DNA from: Doryteuthis pealeii
Taxonomy: Eukaryota > Mollusca > Cephalopoda > Myopsida > Loliginidae
Assembly: GCA_023376005.1 (NCBI GenBank)
Contig: CM042145.1
Location: 67,500,660-67,564,659, forward strand
Reading direction: 5' to 3'
Length of the DNA: 64,000 nucleotides
Below, piece by piece: positions 1 to 10,617 of the stretch. The notes beneath the pieces are model-generated. The model worked only from the letters and a program-made list of their open reading frames with translations. It was not told where the DNA came from and searched no databases. A program made the position numbers and the translations under genes. The stretch's first letter is position 1. Each line of letters begins with the position of its first letter.

Positions 1-49
1 ATTAATTCTCAGCACGGGTAAAGTTGGGCGCCATGTTTATGAAGACCCC

Positions 50-430
50 GAATAAGATTTTTTGCGAGATTTTTATTTGCTATTAGAAAATGATTAGCGA
101 AATCTGGATGACTCTACAGAAGGCTCGAAAAACTAAAAGTAGGTTGTAATTTCTAAGAGCGTAAGCTAAACAATGTAGAGATGGAGTTATGAGCTGCGCT
201 TTCATTTGTGGAATTGCAACATTATCACAATGAATGTTAAAATATAAAACGTTGAATTTACAGATCGCTTTCAACCAAGTTTCAGACCTGGAAAAAACAT
301 AGAAGAAAGAAAAAAACTTATGTTATTTCAATAGTAGGTGCATTGTGAGAGTTACTTTAGCAATGACAATAAAATCAATCTTAACTCCTTAAATAGGAGT
401 TAAGAATTAGTTAGGTAAGTCATAATAAGA
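50..430 (+). repeat. Dispersed repeat family A, copy 1
   Basis: About 370 bp that recurs at 8050-8430 (minus), 28100-28770 (plus, interrupted) and in part at 29225-29312. Shared landmarks are 'gctcgaaaaacta', 'taagctaaacaatgta' and 'gaatttacagaccgctttca'. In two of the places it stands next to Ty3/Gypsy pol sequence in the same relative order (family A, then pol), so it may be the untranslated or gag part of that element. No convincing protein can be read from it. The link to the retrotransposon is inference. Confidence 0.6.
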
Positions 431-599
431 TATTCTTTTGTGGGAACTGCTAACTATGGCACAGCTTTAATGGATGAGTCATCGTTGTGTCTTAAATTTA
501 ATAGACTATTCACGTAAATATCATAAAATACTTGTGCTGGATAGGAATTTCATATAATTTAAAGGCCAATATCTATAAAATGTAGACGCGTTAGTCTAG

Positions 600-2065
600 A
601 AGATCGGAAATCTATTAACAGGGAAACAATTAAACTTTTAGCAGTAAAAATTATAAAACCAATACTACCTAATCCATTCACCATGGGTAGGATATTCCAG
701 TATCGGAACTATGGAGCATCCAGCGAGGATAGAACTTTCTATTAATTACCAAACAATCTGTAGGGCCTAGCTTGCTAACCATAACAGCACGAACATTATC
801 AAACCAAGTATTTATTTTAAATTGCGTACCAAGGTATTCATAAAGACGAAACCAGAAAGCAGAGGAAAACATGCGTAGATTATTCGCAAACTATAAACAT
901 ATATACTGAATCTGATTAATACCCAGGATTTAGTTACAAATCTTGCCAAGTATAAATATTTTCCAACTTTTAACTTAAAACGTACTTATCTCCAAGTTAA
1001 AATAAAACAATCCGACAAAAGGTACATTATTTTTTATGCCAATGATCAGCTTCATCAGTTTACTAGGCTTCGATTTTGGCTAAGCAGTATTGTCCCTGCC
1101 TTTTAGTGATTAACGGAAAAGAAAACCACAAACATACGTTTCCTTATTTTAATGGTATCAATGGGTTAAGATAGAAAGGAAAAATAAGAACGTCGAAAAA
1201 TTTCTGAAAGGCGTAAAGGAAAGATATCTAACCTGAAATGCTGCTCAAACTAACCAGAAAGTATTGCAACTGATATTGTGTGGTATTATTAACCCTGGCC
1301 CATAATGAATCGAATCCATTACAATAAATGCAAACTCAACTAAAGATATGGAAACACTTTAACAATCAGGGGAATATTTACGTACTGCACAAAATGGATA
1401 TCTACATTTTCAGAGAAAAAATACATCTCTTAGAGTTACTCGGTCCTCTCTGAATGCAGATATTCTCCACACTTTTGAATCTCTAAAATCAATGTAGAGC
1501 AACGGGCTATTGTAGAAAACTTATGTTTGAATTAGATTGTGAGGTATCGTATAATACGATATCTGTTGTACTTAGACAAAATGTGAGGCTTGTTGTATAT
1601 TTAACACAAACCCTTTAAGTACGTAAGAAGGGATATATTATTGTTTAAAAAATATTGGCAATAATCACTGGGATACGTAAATGGGGGCATCTTTTGTTTC
1701 AATGCCGCTATAAGTTATATACTTATACCAAGTCAGTGTCTTATTCATGAAAAAGAAAAGCGTATTAAAATAAAATAGAAAATGCTAAAATAAATGAATG
1801 GAGTTTGGTGCAATGAATTTGACTAGACAATATCGACGTAGAAAAAGTAACGCGTCTGCGGATATTTTTAGTCCTGTACTTTGTGCTTCTGTAATTTCTC
1901 AAATTTCAACTCTGGGAAATGTACACAAGGAATTATGTCATACAGGATTATCAAGGCTTTTGCGAGCGAAGTCTGATGTTGAAAGACCCGAAATTTCCCA
2001 GTGACCCATGCATACTACATCACTGACGACACCTACCAGTGTCCCAAATGTAGGAGAGTATATTT
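600..2065 (+). pseudogene. Ty3/Gypsy retrotransposon pol remnant (RT, RNase H, start of integrase)
   Basis: Decayed polyprotein of an LTR retrotransposon. Frames switch several times and stops are frequent, but the family order is readable on the plus strand. A connection-type piece (NRETIKLLAVKIIKPI, ~610-675) is followed by RT with CVDYSQTINIYTESD (~862-908), KYFPTFNLKRTYLQVKIKQSDK (read in parts, ~950-1020) and ANDQLHQFTRLRF (~1037-1075). The position of the catalytic YxDD box reads PYFNGI (~1143-1160), so the aspartates are lost. IFTYCTKWISTFSEKI (~1373-1420) marks the RT-RNase H junction. FELDCEVSYNTISVVLRQN (~1527-1583) is the RNase H start with its DAS motif altered. The last block, SADIFSPVLCASVISQIS then VHKELCH (~1855-1940), is the linker and first histidines of the integrase zinc finger. 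An intact pol would be several times longer. It is dead. The frameshifts are real in this sequence. Confidence 0.85.
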
Positions 2066-3280
2066 AAAATAAAAAAAGAACATGTTTGAGCCAAGTATTT
2101 TGCCATGGCGTGCCTAAATTGTGGTTGTTAAAGACAAAACCAACTTTAATGTTTATAAAAAGGAAAAGTACAAAATTTAGTTTTTGAAATTTATTCAATA
2201 AATGATAATTTAATAATTAAAAAATCGATCGATTTGTGGAACTCATCACAGTTCTTCGTAATTAATTACAAAGTCTTAAGGTCCGTGCTGTTTAAATATC
2301 ACAAGAACTCAATCAAATCATTGCTTTGTAATTTAAAACTAATTGTACATTTTAAAAATATTTTCGATAACTAAACAAAAGTCATGAAAATTTTTAAACC
2401 AAGTCTTACTTTTATTTAAAAAATCTATTTTAAATGTAAACCCACAAGAAATTAAAATACGAAAACGTTTACATTTTTAATTCTAAAATTCATGTTATTG
2501 CCAAATTTTATAAGGCAAGAAGATTATAAATTAAACGAGTACATGTCCTATCATTGTAAGTCAACAGGCAAGGAAGAATTACCCTTTAGAAAAATTAAGT
2601 TATTTCAAAGCACTCACAAGGTTAAGGTTACATTTTTTAAATAATGTTTTAGCTGTCGGTTTTTACCTAACTGGTTCGCCACAGGTGGCACAAGGTTGCA
2701 AATATGGGGCACCTAATGAGGATGGAACTAATCAATAGTAATGGATATGCTTTCTTAGTATTCGATGGGATGTTTTTAATATTTTAAATGTAAATCACAA
2801 AAAAACTTATTCCTCAAATTATAATACGTGAATACTTAGTTTCTTTTATCGTTAAAACTTGAATAAACGAATAATGTTTTTATTTGAATTAATACGCCAA
2901 TTTTCCCAGCTATAAATATGGACGTGTTTAATACTTAGCTGCTTTCAATTGCTATATATTTAATGGTAAAAATAAAATAAATTAAACGAATATATTTTCA
3001 TCACTTTGACCCAACAATCAATTAAAAACTGAAGTTTTGTCATACGTACAAAAACAGTTTTTAACAGCTTTTAGGGTTACTTTTTTTGAAAATAGTATCT
3101 TAAATACAAGCAATAAATATTTCCTAAAATAAACGAATATTGTAAAAAATGAATTATCAGCGATCTTTTTGTTATAATTTGATAATAAATTTATCTAAAT
3201 TATTTTCCTCCAACCCACACTCTTACTTACTGTCTTCTGTTCCTCTGTCACCTCTTGATGTTCCTAAAATCCTTTTAGTA
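2066..3280. other. AT-rich stretch without a recognisable gene
   Basis: No long frame and no protein similarity seen. The part 2145-2290 recurs as a diverged copy at 27037-27180 (shared words such as 'aatcgatcgatttgtggaactc' in parts and 'cagttcttc'), so it is at least partly a dispersed repeat. The rest is AT-rich with long A and T runs. Confidence 0.6.
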
Positions 3281-3360
3281 CGGTGACAGACTGTGTACTT
3301 CTACTAGTATATATATTTATCTCTCTGTTAGTTTCAGTCTCTTTCGTTCTCCATCTCCCT

Positions 3361-3377
3361 GTCTGTCTGTCTGTCTG

Positions 3378-3421
<44 letters not shown>

Positions 3422-3427
3422 CCTCTC

Positions 3428-3511
<84 letters not shown>
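3361..3511. repeat. Compound microsatellite (CTGT)n-(CT)n-(TA)n-(GA)n
   Basis: A run of CTGT, about 95 bp of CT with a few CC interruptions, about 28 bp of TA, then about 22 bp of GA. Because the CT and GA blocks are reverse complements around a TA centre, the array is a near-perfect palindrome able to form a hairpin. Reading frames through it give only Leu/Ser and Tyr/Ile repeats. Confidence 0.97.
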
Positions 3512-3760
3512 TGACAGGTATCCAAAACTTGGTAGTAAGGGATGATTCTATATGTGATTTCTAAGATACACTTTATTATTATTGTTTGATCCAGTATGTA
3601 TAAATAGTGAATCTTTAAATCCCTAAAGAGAGCTCAATGTATAATAATCTTTATAGATTATATACAGAGAATTATTTATTTCTTAGATTTATAAAGGCCC
3701 CAATTTTGGTCGAAATAAATTTATTATGGAATTACGGTGTTGAGTTTTCCTTCCTTTCTA

Positions 3761-3761
<1 letters not shown>

Positions 3762-3799
<38 letters not shown>

Positions 3800-3801
3800 T
3801 G

Positions 3802-3856
<55 letters not shown>

Positions 3857-3880
3857 TTAAAATTACATGACGACAGTACT

Positions 3881-3930
<50 letters not shown>

Positions 3931-3950
3931 GTGTGTGTGTGTGTGTGTGT
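3762..3950. repeat. Three (TA)n tracts and a (GT)n tract
   Basis: (TA)n at 3762-3796, 3806-3853 and 3885-3926, then (GT)n to 3950. They are separated by 9-32 bp of unique sequence. Confidence 0.97.
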
Positions 3951-4009
3951 TGATGGACGAAAGCATTGTGACTACTCATTTATCTGGTCAGAGTTATATA
4001 AATAGGTAA

Positions 4010-5014
4010 GGTCGATTTAGAAAAGGTTAACGTGTCCAATACTGTAAAGTATCAGAACTATCTTATGGCATTTGATAATTACTAACTTTTTATAACCAGA
4101 AGATTAGGTCAGAACATTTCCGAAACATATCACACATAAGTATTCCCCTTTCGTTGTAATATATACCTATTGGCCGTTGTCCCAGAAGTCAGTAGCCACA
4201 CACTGCCGAGAGGCGCATTGAGATGCCAAGTTTTATTAGTGCGAAAAGTGAACGAAAAAGTCTGGACAAACTCCAACAAACTGAAAAGCCACCGTGGCAC
4301 ACAAACATAGATAGATTTAACCAAGAGGAAAACAGGAATGATTTTTAACAGGCATGTCAAACTGAGTCTACCCCCACTAGGGCGAATTGATTACACATGT
4401 ATATCATGAGGGCCGCATAAGCAAAATATAACGTAATGAATTATTCTAACTAGTACAAAATAAAAAAAACACCCACCGGGCGATGTAAAAATACATTTTT
4501 GAAACATATTGCCTGAGGAGGGGTGGGAGTAAAAATTCAATGTCAGCGAGTTTGTACCCTAAGTAAATAAAATCATCAAATTCATTAAAGGATTAAAAAA
4601 ATAAAACAATTTGAAATGTAAACTTTAAATATGTATTAAAATAAAACAAACTATATATAGATATATAATACCAGTCATGTATTTATTAAAACTTGTTTTT
4701 TTAAAAAATGAGGACTGTTTAATGTTGCATGTTCAAATTTTGAGTGTATTTATTCTATGTTATGACGATTTTGGGTAATGTGACGTAAACAGTGACGTAA
4801 TTTTTGTTACAGACAAAAACCGGAAGCGAATCTCCATTATTAATAGATAACATTTACTGCGCAATCTTTTTTTATTGCTTAAAAGTGCAAACGTGTGTCT
4901 TACGAGCATTCATGAATGTAAGTTAATGAATAAGTATGACAAAAAATGAAATTGTAAACAACATACATGCATACTTACAGCTTAAAAAAATATTAGCACT
5001 TATTCAACAATTTT
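4010..5014. other. Unassigned sequence downstream of the hAT remnant
   Basis: No gene recognised. Since the hAT transposase reads toward this side on the minus strand, its 3' untranslated region and terminal inverted repeat should lie here. I could not find a convincing terminal repeat pair. Confidence 0.4.
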
Positions 5015-5239
5015 TAATTTTTATTCTGACACTTGAAACGTAGACAATTTTAGGTATGTCTGGTTTTAATGTCTGTGCAGTATTGATTTTGATCAAAGGC
5101 GACAAGTGCTTTGTTCTATAAAAAGTTCTAGTAAATTTCATAAACGAAAATAACTGGTAACGCACATTGGTAGAACCATTGTCATGATCCTTGAGTTTTT
5201 GAACTTTTTCGGAAGGTATGAAAAAAAATCATGTATTTC

Positions 5240-5625
5240 CACATTTTCCATCCAGTCGTGCCTAGCTAGTTTGCAGAATTAGGTTATTATGTGATAAACC
5301 GTCTCATCTATGTTCACTTAACGTACACTTGCTATTCTGTTCACTTTGATATAATTAGTCATTATAGCATTATTTTGTGCTGCAATCATTCGAGATTCAT
5401 TTTCTTTTTTGAGGTTTCCCTTTCTTAGCCATCTACACATATTCTATTGAACAATCCCTCCAGTTTGTCATTTTAAGTATCCATATATTTGTTTTTCCAA
5501 TTTGTGTTTGTTAGATTTTGTTGTTTTACTGTTTGTCCTTAGATTAATATTGCTGTTACTGGCTTCGACAATTAATCTATCTTTGATCTTTTTTGAGTAT
5601 CCATCGAGTCCGCGGATTGTTTCAT
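5240..5625 (-). pseudogene. LINE ORF2 C-terminal fragment inside the hAT remnant
   Basis: On the minus strand the frame reads KGNLKKENESRMIAAQNNA (~5372-5430) followed by MMTNYIK and, after a decayed cysteine-rich part, ETVYHIIT and CKLARHDW (~5250-5305). This is the familiar non-LTR retrotransposon C-terminus in which a 'sRMIAAQnnAirTNYIKariDkt' block precedes a CRLC...ETINHIIseC zinc-knuckle. The CRLC cysteines are gone. It lies exactly where the hAT reading stops and resumes, so it is a later insertion. Confidence 0.7.
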
Positions 5626-5692
5626 CATAAAAGCTAGTGTAATGCTGTGGGTTTTTTCACGGCACTAAACCGTATATGTAAGGTACTTTGCT
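5626..5692. repeat. 67 bp segment shared with 10053-10115
   Basis: Contains 'aaaagctagtgtaatgctg' and 'ttttttcacggcactaaa', nearly identical to 10053-10115 in the same orientation. The shared part ends abruptly on both sides. It is probably a small piece of the longer repeat that continues after 10115. Confidence 0.7.
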
Positions 5693-6616
5693 TTGAGTAT
5701 AAAATGCGACTGCATTTCTAACAGGTTTTCTTCTGCGTTGGTGACATCGTAAGTGAACGGTCCTGAAAATTATCTAGAAATAAATTTAACAACAATTTAA
5801 GCTAACTGTCATATTTGGCGGAGCTAAGAACAAACTCAGTATTGGTAGTGGTTTTCCGCTCTTTGCATGTTGGAAAATTAACTAAATTTTAACTTGACAA
5901 CTGTGACTTCCATAACTTCAGTTTTGCAATGAAGCACTTAATGTCATCATATAATTGCGTAATGAGTTTGTTTTTATCTTGTACTTTCAAATTAAGATCA
6001 GTTATGTATACAATAATATCCACCGCGAAAACCAACTCTTGAAGCCAATTTTTATTCTTTATTTCATCTGTGTAGACCTTTCATTTCCCAAAACAATTAT
6101 TTCCTGTCTCAAAAAATAGAATCTTTTCAGCAATTAGTGACAGCAGACTTATGTATAGAATTGATTATCCATATCTTCCAACAACTGGCTAAGATAACGA
6201 TGGTTGTGATCACGTCTCCTGATAAAATATACTGGCTCTGTGACGAAGCAAAGCACGTGACCCATTTTTTTTAGAAATTGAGTTCAAATTTTGCTGATGG
6301 ATAATACAGTGAAAATGGATGAATTGCTCATTTGGATCCAAATTTATCATTTTATTTTTTTTTAACTTGGCAGCAACACCTTTATTTATGCCAACTATAT
6401 TCGCAAGAAACCGTGAGTAGATAAGCCTGTAAGCTTACACAAATCAAAACCATGTTCGACTTTCTCAAACAGGTGCTAGCTTGTTTTAGTGTCGTGCTTG
6501 GGGATAAGTTCAATCACTTCTTCATAAATATAAATTCACTGTTACAAGCCCTGATGAAAACTGCAAGTTGTCGTATTCCAGTAACAGCAACCGCCTCATT
6601 AATAATTAAAAATTAA

Positions 6617-6861
6617 AGTCGTCGGGGCGACCTAAAGTCGGTATCATCCAATCAGCGAGGGGGCCTATCCCTTTTTCAATAGCGCTAGACAAAGGAGATT
6701 ATTTTAGCGTCTGAGGTGGAGCGCCACAACTACCATCAGCTCCTTATTTTACCGCACAGATCCATGTGTTACTCATACGCTGAGTTGGCGAGGACCGGTA
6801 TCGAACTAGGAACCTTATGGTTTCTAGCCAAACGCTCTACCGACTGAGCTAACCCGGCCCC
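6617..6861 (-). mobile_element. tRNA-headed SINE, family 2, copy 1
   Basis: On the minus strand the element starts with a tRNA-like head. It has an A-box-like 'TAGCTCAGTCGGTAGAGC' and a B-box-like 'GGTTCCTAGTTCGATACC', followed by ~165 bp of body ending 'ggtcgccccgacgac' and an A/T-rich tail. A copy at 31648-31900 is about 90% identical. It sits between two readable parts of the hAT transposase, so it is younger than that element. Target-site duplications are not clear here. Confidence 0.85.
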
Positions 6862-7370
6862 AACTGTGTTAAAAAATGTTTAAAACTTGGTGATACATCT
6901 GTCAACTGTTGTTTGTAATCATCTGGCATTTCATCAATATGTTCAGCATTATGTATTCCTAGTCAATTAAATATTCTTAGATAAATGTACCTTCTCAGGA
7001 AATTCAATTTTAGTCGTTTTTACAGTGCATTGCTTCACGAATTCTCCTTCACTATAACATTTACTATTCATAATGATCATTCGGGAGTTCATAGCTTGCA
7101 GTAACAAATGCAACATTTACTTTTTAAATGTTTCTAAAATAGGTTTGTTGCTGTGACAAGTTACCCTTCAGCTCATTGAGTCTTGAAAGACGCATTGTGC
7201 CTTCTTATCTATCGTTTCATAATGTCTTTTAAGGTTATACTCTATGGTGTGACGATGCAGTTACTACAAATTAAACAATGTATCTTACAGTTAACTGTTG
7301 TGGAAAATACTTTAATTACTACTTTTCTTGAAATATTTACCCTTGGTTCAATTTTCCCTTTTCCTCTTAG

Positions 7371-7759
7371 GAGGAACACTAGCCGTTTAGGATTTAAGTA
7401 TAGCAGGTTAGAGGCGATCTTATATCGCTTCTGTGTGGAATCTGAACAAAAAAATGAGATTACTTACATTAGAATAGGTGCGAGCAAATCATGTCCATAT
7501 GCGAAATGTGGCCCACAAAAATCGAGTTCAATTTTTGAATTTACAAACATCTTTACTCAAATGACTTTTTATCTACATAATTTTTAAATTCATTTTACCC
7601 ATAATGATAAAACTTATTCAGAATATGAAAATTATCGTACTTTTTAGAATTTAATTCACCAATCAATTATCAATAATGGTAAACGTCTTAATAGGTAATT
7701 GGAGTACCGGGTAACATAATTAGTTAGTAAAATTATTAATTATAAAAAATTACGTTGCA
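7371..7759. other. No gene seen
   Basis: A frame of 134 codons at 7183-7587 covers the antisense of the hAT N-terminus plus unassigned sequence, and shows no family features of its own. A ~20 bp word 'gatataagatcg' occurs in inverted form here (~7413) and at ~7812. Confidence 0.5.
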
Positions 7760-8045
7760 AGTTGTCATATTTTATTTATGTAGTGGACGCAGTCTGTCCA
7801 CCTGACGGAAGCGATATAAGATCGTCTGCGCTCTACACAGGGTAAAAACTGCGAGATTTTCGTGTGGGGGAATCTGTATGAGGACCTGAATTCTGATATA
7901 AAACAAGCTGGAATTTTGGGTACGGGCAGATTGAAAGACGAGCGTATGACATAATTCCTCGTGTAAATTTCCAAGAGTCGAAATTTGACAAATTACAGAA
8001 GTACAAAGAACAGGACTAAAAGCATCCGCACGCACGTTATTTTTT
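7760..8045 (-). pseudogene. Ty3/Gypsy pol fragment (linker and integrase N-terminus)
   Basis: The minus strand reads ADAFSPVLCTSVICQISTLG then NLHEELCH (~7950-8030), matching the block at ~1855-1940 of the first Gypsy remnant almost residue for residue. After ELCH the frame breaks. Family A sequence (8050-8430) adjoins on the upstream side, in the same order as in the first copy. Confidence 0.75.
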
Positions 8046-8049
8046 CTTA

Positions 8050-8430
8050 CCGAGCTATTTCGTAACTATCATTTGTGGGGGTTAATATTGATTTTATCGT
8101 TATTGCTACAGTAACCCCACAGTGTAACTATTAGTAAAGTAACATGAGTTTCATTTTTCTTCTGTGCTAAATTCAGATCTGAAACTTGGTTGAAAGCGGT
8201 CTGTAAATTCAAGTTTTATATTCTAACCTTCATTGACGTATTGTTGCATTTCCACAAATAACTTCAAAACTTCCTCCTTACATTGTTTAGCTTACGCTCT
8301 TAGAAATTGCAAGCCCTTCTTAGTTTTTCGTGTCTTCTGCAAAGTTATCCAGATTTTTGCTATGGTTATTTTCTAGTAGGAAGTAAGAATCTTGCAAAAA
8401 ATCCCATTCGGCATCTTGATAAAAATGACG
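8050..8430 (-). repeat. Dispersed repeat family A, copy 2
   Basis: Reverse complement of 50-430 and of 28100-28770. Words such as 'tgtttagcttacgctctta' and 'ctgaaacttggttgaaagc' match. It supplies the uninterrupted version against which the insertion in copy 3 can be seen. Confidence 0.7.
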
Positions 8431-8639
8431 TCCAACTTAGCCAGTGCTTAATATTGATATATTTTGTTTTAAGAAACACATCATTTATTTTAATTTTTTT
8501 AAGTCTCCAAAATATAACTTTTTACAATTTGGACTTAATTAGGAAATTTTCGAAAGAGCATTATATTCAAATTTCGCCTATGGAATATCTGTGATATTTA
8601 AACAGAGCATATTGTACTTAATAGCACTGACATACGCCT

Positions 8640-9000
8640 CTGCTCTATCGAATTTTACTGAAGGCAGAGTTGGTATTTATCCAAGATGTTCTTCACGAGT
8701 AGTATGTGTCTCAAGTATGAGATATCAAGCAACAATCGTACTCGGTATTCAGTTGTAAATGATGTTCACCAAGTCAAATGTGGCACAAGGTGAAGCCCAA
8801 GTTGAGTAAAAAGTTCCGTCAGCATTCCCCATTTGGTGAGCCTCAGGTACCGAGCAATAAACCCGGCTCTGTCCCTTTTACACGAAGGGACAGGTATTAC
8901 CTGAGCGTTGGCCCCCGGGAATCGAGCGAGAAGCTTTAACGAGTCCTTCGACTGAAACTGAAGGCACCGTATGGCAAAATATATTCACCTATACGAGTCC
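8640..9000 (-). repeat. GC-rich SINE-like family 5, diverged copy with flanking repeat
   Basis: On the minus strand: 'gccttcagtttcagtcgaa', then 'ctcaggtaatacctgtccc', 'gggtttattgctcgg', 'acctgaggc' and 'ggggaatgctgacgg', then 'ttgccttcagtaaaattcg'. The core matches the GC-rich elements at 28405 and 57928. The outer parts match 27205-27260 and 27860-27925, so the core sits in a larger repeat in both places. Confidence 0.6.
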
Positions 9001-9188
9001 ATTGATAGGTTACGTTGGTTAAACCAGTCTGCGCCCGTTAAATTATTGAATTATATCACCTAATCAGTGAAAATCAAAAACTAAACGTTGTACGTTTCTT
9101 AATTATAACCATATCAAAGTGTATACGAGATTTAAATGCTGAATGGAATTTCTTTTCGGAGTTAGAAGACGACATGCGCTAACCATTC

Positions 9189-9189
9189 G

Positions 9190-9231
<42 letters not shown>

Positions 9232-9237
9232 TAATAT

Positions 9238-9283
<46 letters not shown>

Positions 9284-9294
9284 AGAGAGAGAGA
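9189..9294. repeat. (TA)n then (GA)n microsatellite
   Basis: About 45 bp of TA with one TG interruption, then about 52 bp of GA with one TGG interruption. Confidence 0.97.
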
Positions 9295-9768
9295 TGACGC
9301 ATTGACGAAAGCATGCATTTAATTTACACATTAAGTACTTAATTTTCAATGTCATCTCTTTCATCGTAACTGCACTTAACCCAAAGAATGAACATCATAC
9401 AATATAAATTCTAAATTAAAGTCAGATATTAATTGTGGAAGTCTAAATATATTTTAGCCCCTCTTACTTCTACTACTAATTCCTGCGAAGGTAATTTTGT
9501 AATTGGAGGTTGTTTCCTCAAATTGAATAAATATGTGAGCGAATCTCACTAGAGTACTCAATCCGATGTATCGATTTGTTAACTCAATTAACAAGTCATT
9601 ATTAGTGAATTTAATTTACTTTTACTGGTCTTGCTTGGGTTTCAATAGTCAGAATAAGCTAATTAAATGTCTGTCTATCTATCTATTTATATATCCATCA
9701 CACTCAGTGTCTGCTAATCATTCAATTTATCTATATATTTCTATCCACCTAAGCCTACTAAAACATAT
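9295..9768. other. No gene seen
   Basis: AT-rich sequence with short CTAT runs near 9680-9750. A 68-codon frame here has no recognisable features. Confidence 0.5.
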
Positions 9769-9769
9769 T

Positions 9770-9771
9770 TG

Positions 9772-9818
<47 letters not shown>

Positions 9819-9820
9819 TC
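9770..9820. repeat. (TA)n microsatellite
   Basis: About 48 bp of TA with one phase slip, directly upstream of the LINE fragment. Confidence 0.95.
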
Positions 9821-9833
9821 ACTTTTATTTTAA

Positions 9834-10045
9834 TGATGAGATCTGCTTTCGGATCAGCAAGGCAAGTAATGCATTTGGAAAATTAAACAGAAGGTTGTGG
9901 ATTTGCTGTAGTATTTCAGTTGCAACAAAAGTCAAGGTATATGTTGCATGTATTTTATCTGCTCTCCTTTATGCTTGCGAAACCTGGACCACGTACAAGA
10001 AATATTTAAACGTCTCGAGCGCTTTCACCAGACATGCCTACGACA
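9834..10045 (+). pseudogene. LINE reverse-transcriptase C-terminal fragment
   Basis: The frame reads RISKASNAFGKLNRRLW then SVATKVKVYVACILSALLYA and CETWTTYKKYL. This is the conserved region after the RT palm in many non-LTR elements (RiakAsqAFGrL ... TKikvY.avvLsaLLYgcETWT..rr). The frame is open over ~70 codons, so the fragment is relatively young or has been lucky. It ends where the sequence shared with 5626-5692 begins. Confidence 0.8.
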
Positions 10046-10052
10046 AATATAT

Positions 10053-10470
10053 CATCATAAAAGCTAGTGTAATGTTGTGGGTTTTTTCACGGCACTAAAG
10101 CGTATATGTAACGTATTGGGATTCACAGTACTAAATCGAATATGTTACGTAGCGGGGTCTTTCTGCACAATGCACTTTCTGTGTGTCTTTACACTCGTCT
10201 TGCACTGTGCACTCCGTGGGTGCACTATTAAACTTATACGCTGCTCGCTGACTTCGTTCGGCGCGAGCGTAAACGTTCTGGAGTTTCTGTTTATCACACC
10301 CACAGGATTCCAGCAGTTCTTTCGTTGGTCCGTCTCAGGTCGAGGGAGTATCAACTTACACAGGCCGTGTGCTCTTTGTTACGGTCAATTGACTTTATCT
10401 CCACGGGTATCTGTGGACAGGGGAATCTCTTTTCATTCCTGACATTCGTAGTATTTTTTGTAGTAGAATA
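10053..10470. repeat. Unclassified GC-richer repeat, possible LTR fragment
   Basis: It starts with the block shared with 5626-5692 and continues as GC-richer sequence unlike its surroundings, with two imperfect copies of a ~40 bp unit (10075-10115 and 10116-10150, both ending in '...tatgt(t)acgta'). On the minus strand 'cgtataagttt' could be a TATA-like box. No protein is recognised; frames of 121 and 69 codons on opposite strands here shadow each other. Calling it an LTR is a guess. Confidence 0.35.
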
Positions 10471-10534
10471 ACGTTGACAAGAAACTTTTCCTTTCTTTTT
10501 AATGACTTGATTTATTCAATTTCGGCTTCCTAAC

Positions 10535-10537
<3 letters not shown>

Positions 10538-10614
<77 letters not shown>
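10538..10614. repeat. (GA)n microsatellite, 77 bp, uninterrupted
   Basis: A pure GA tract of about 38 units. Confidence 0.98.

Positions 10615-10617
<3 letters not shown>

Larger units (their letters stand above)
5015..7370 (-). pseudogene. hAT-superfamily transposase remnant (GTF2IRD2/ZBED type), split by insertions
   Basis: Cut-and-paste DNA transposase of the class related to the transposase fused into vertebrate GTF2IRD2. Reading the minus strand from the right: a BED-type finger piece with CLICSNCIVTPYSITLK (~7220-7275), then PDDYKQQLTDVSPSFKHF (~6880-6935). A tRNA-headed SINE follows (6617-6861). Coding sense resumes with VTGIRQLAVFIRAC (~6545-6590), HCIIHQQNLNSISK (~6275-6320), DLNLKVQDKNKLITQLYDD (~5960-6015), NFPTCKERK (~5863-5890) and ENLLEMQSHFILKAKY (~5695-5745). 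A LINE fragment then interrupts. The hAT C-terminal dimerisation region reappears as STNVRYQLFSFMKF (~5125-5170). Several frameshifts and stops are present and the first catalytic Asp was not found. Family known from memory; insertion order inferred. Confidence 0.8.

Noticed and set aside
3283..4009. Open frames of 63-90 codons of Leu/Ser or Tyr/Ile
   Set aside because: Translated (CT)n and (TA)n; no non-repeat coding signal. The same applies at 9103-9364, 12944-13527, 24595-24987, 31061-31526, 44448-44789 and 61561-61952.
6780..6861. tRNA gene on the minus strand
   Set aside because: A and B boxes are good, but the sequence is the head of a SINE with a body and a second copy at 31.8 kb; the acceptor stem does not close properly.
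6617..6861. Target-site duplication of this SINE ('ttaaaaa' on both sides)
   Set aside because: Too short and A-rich to distinguish from chance.
10145..10442. Overlapping 121- and 69-codon frames on opposite strands
   Set aside because: No similarity recognised; the higher GC content of the repeat lowers stop frequency by chance.
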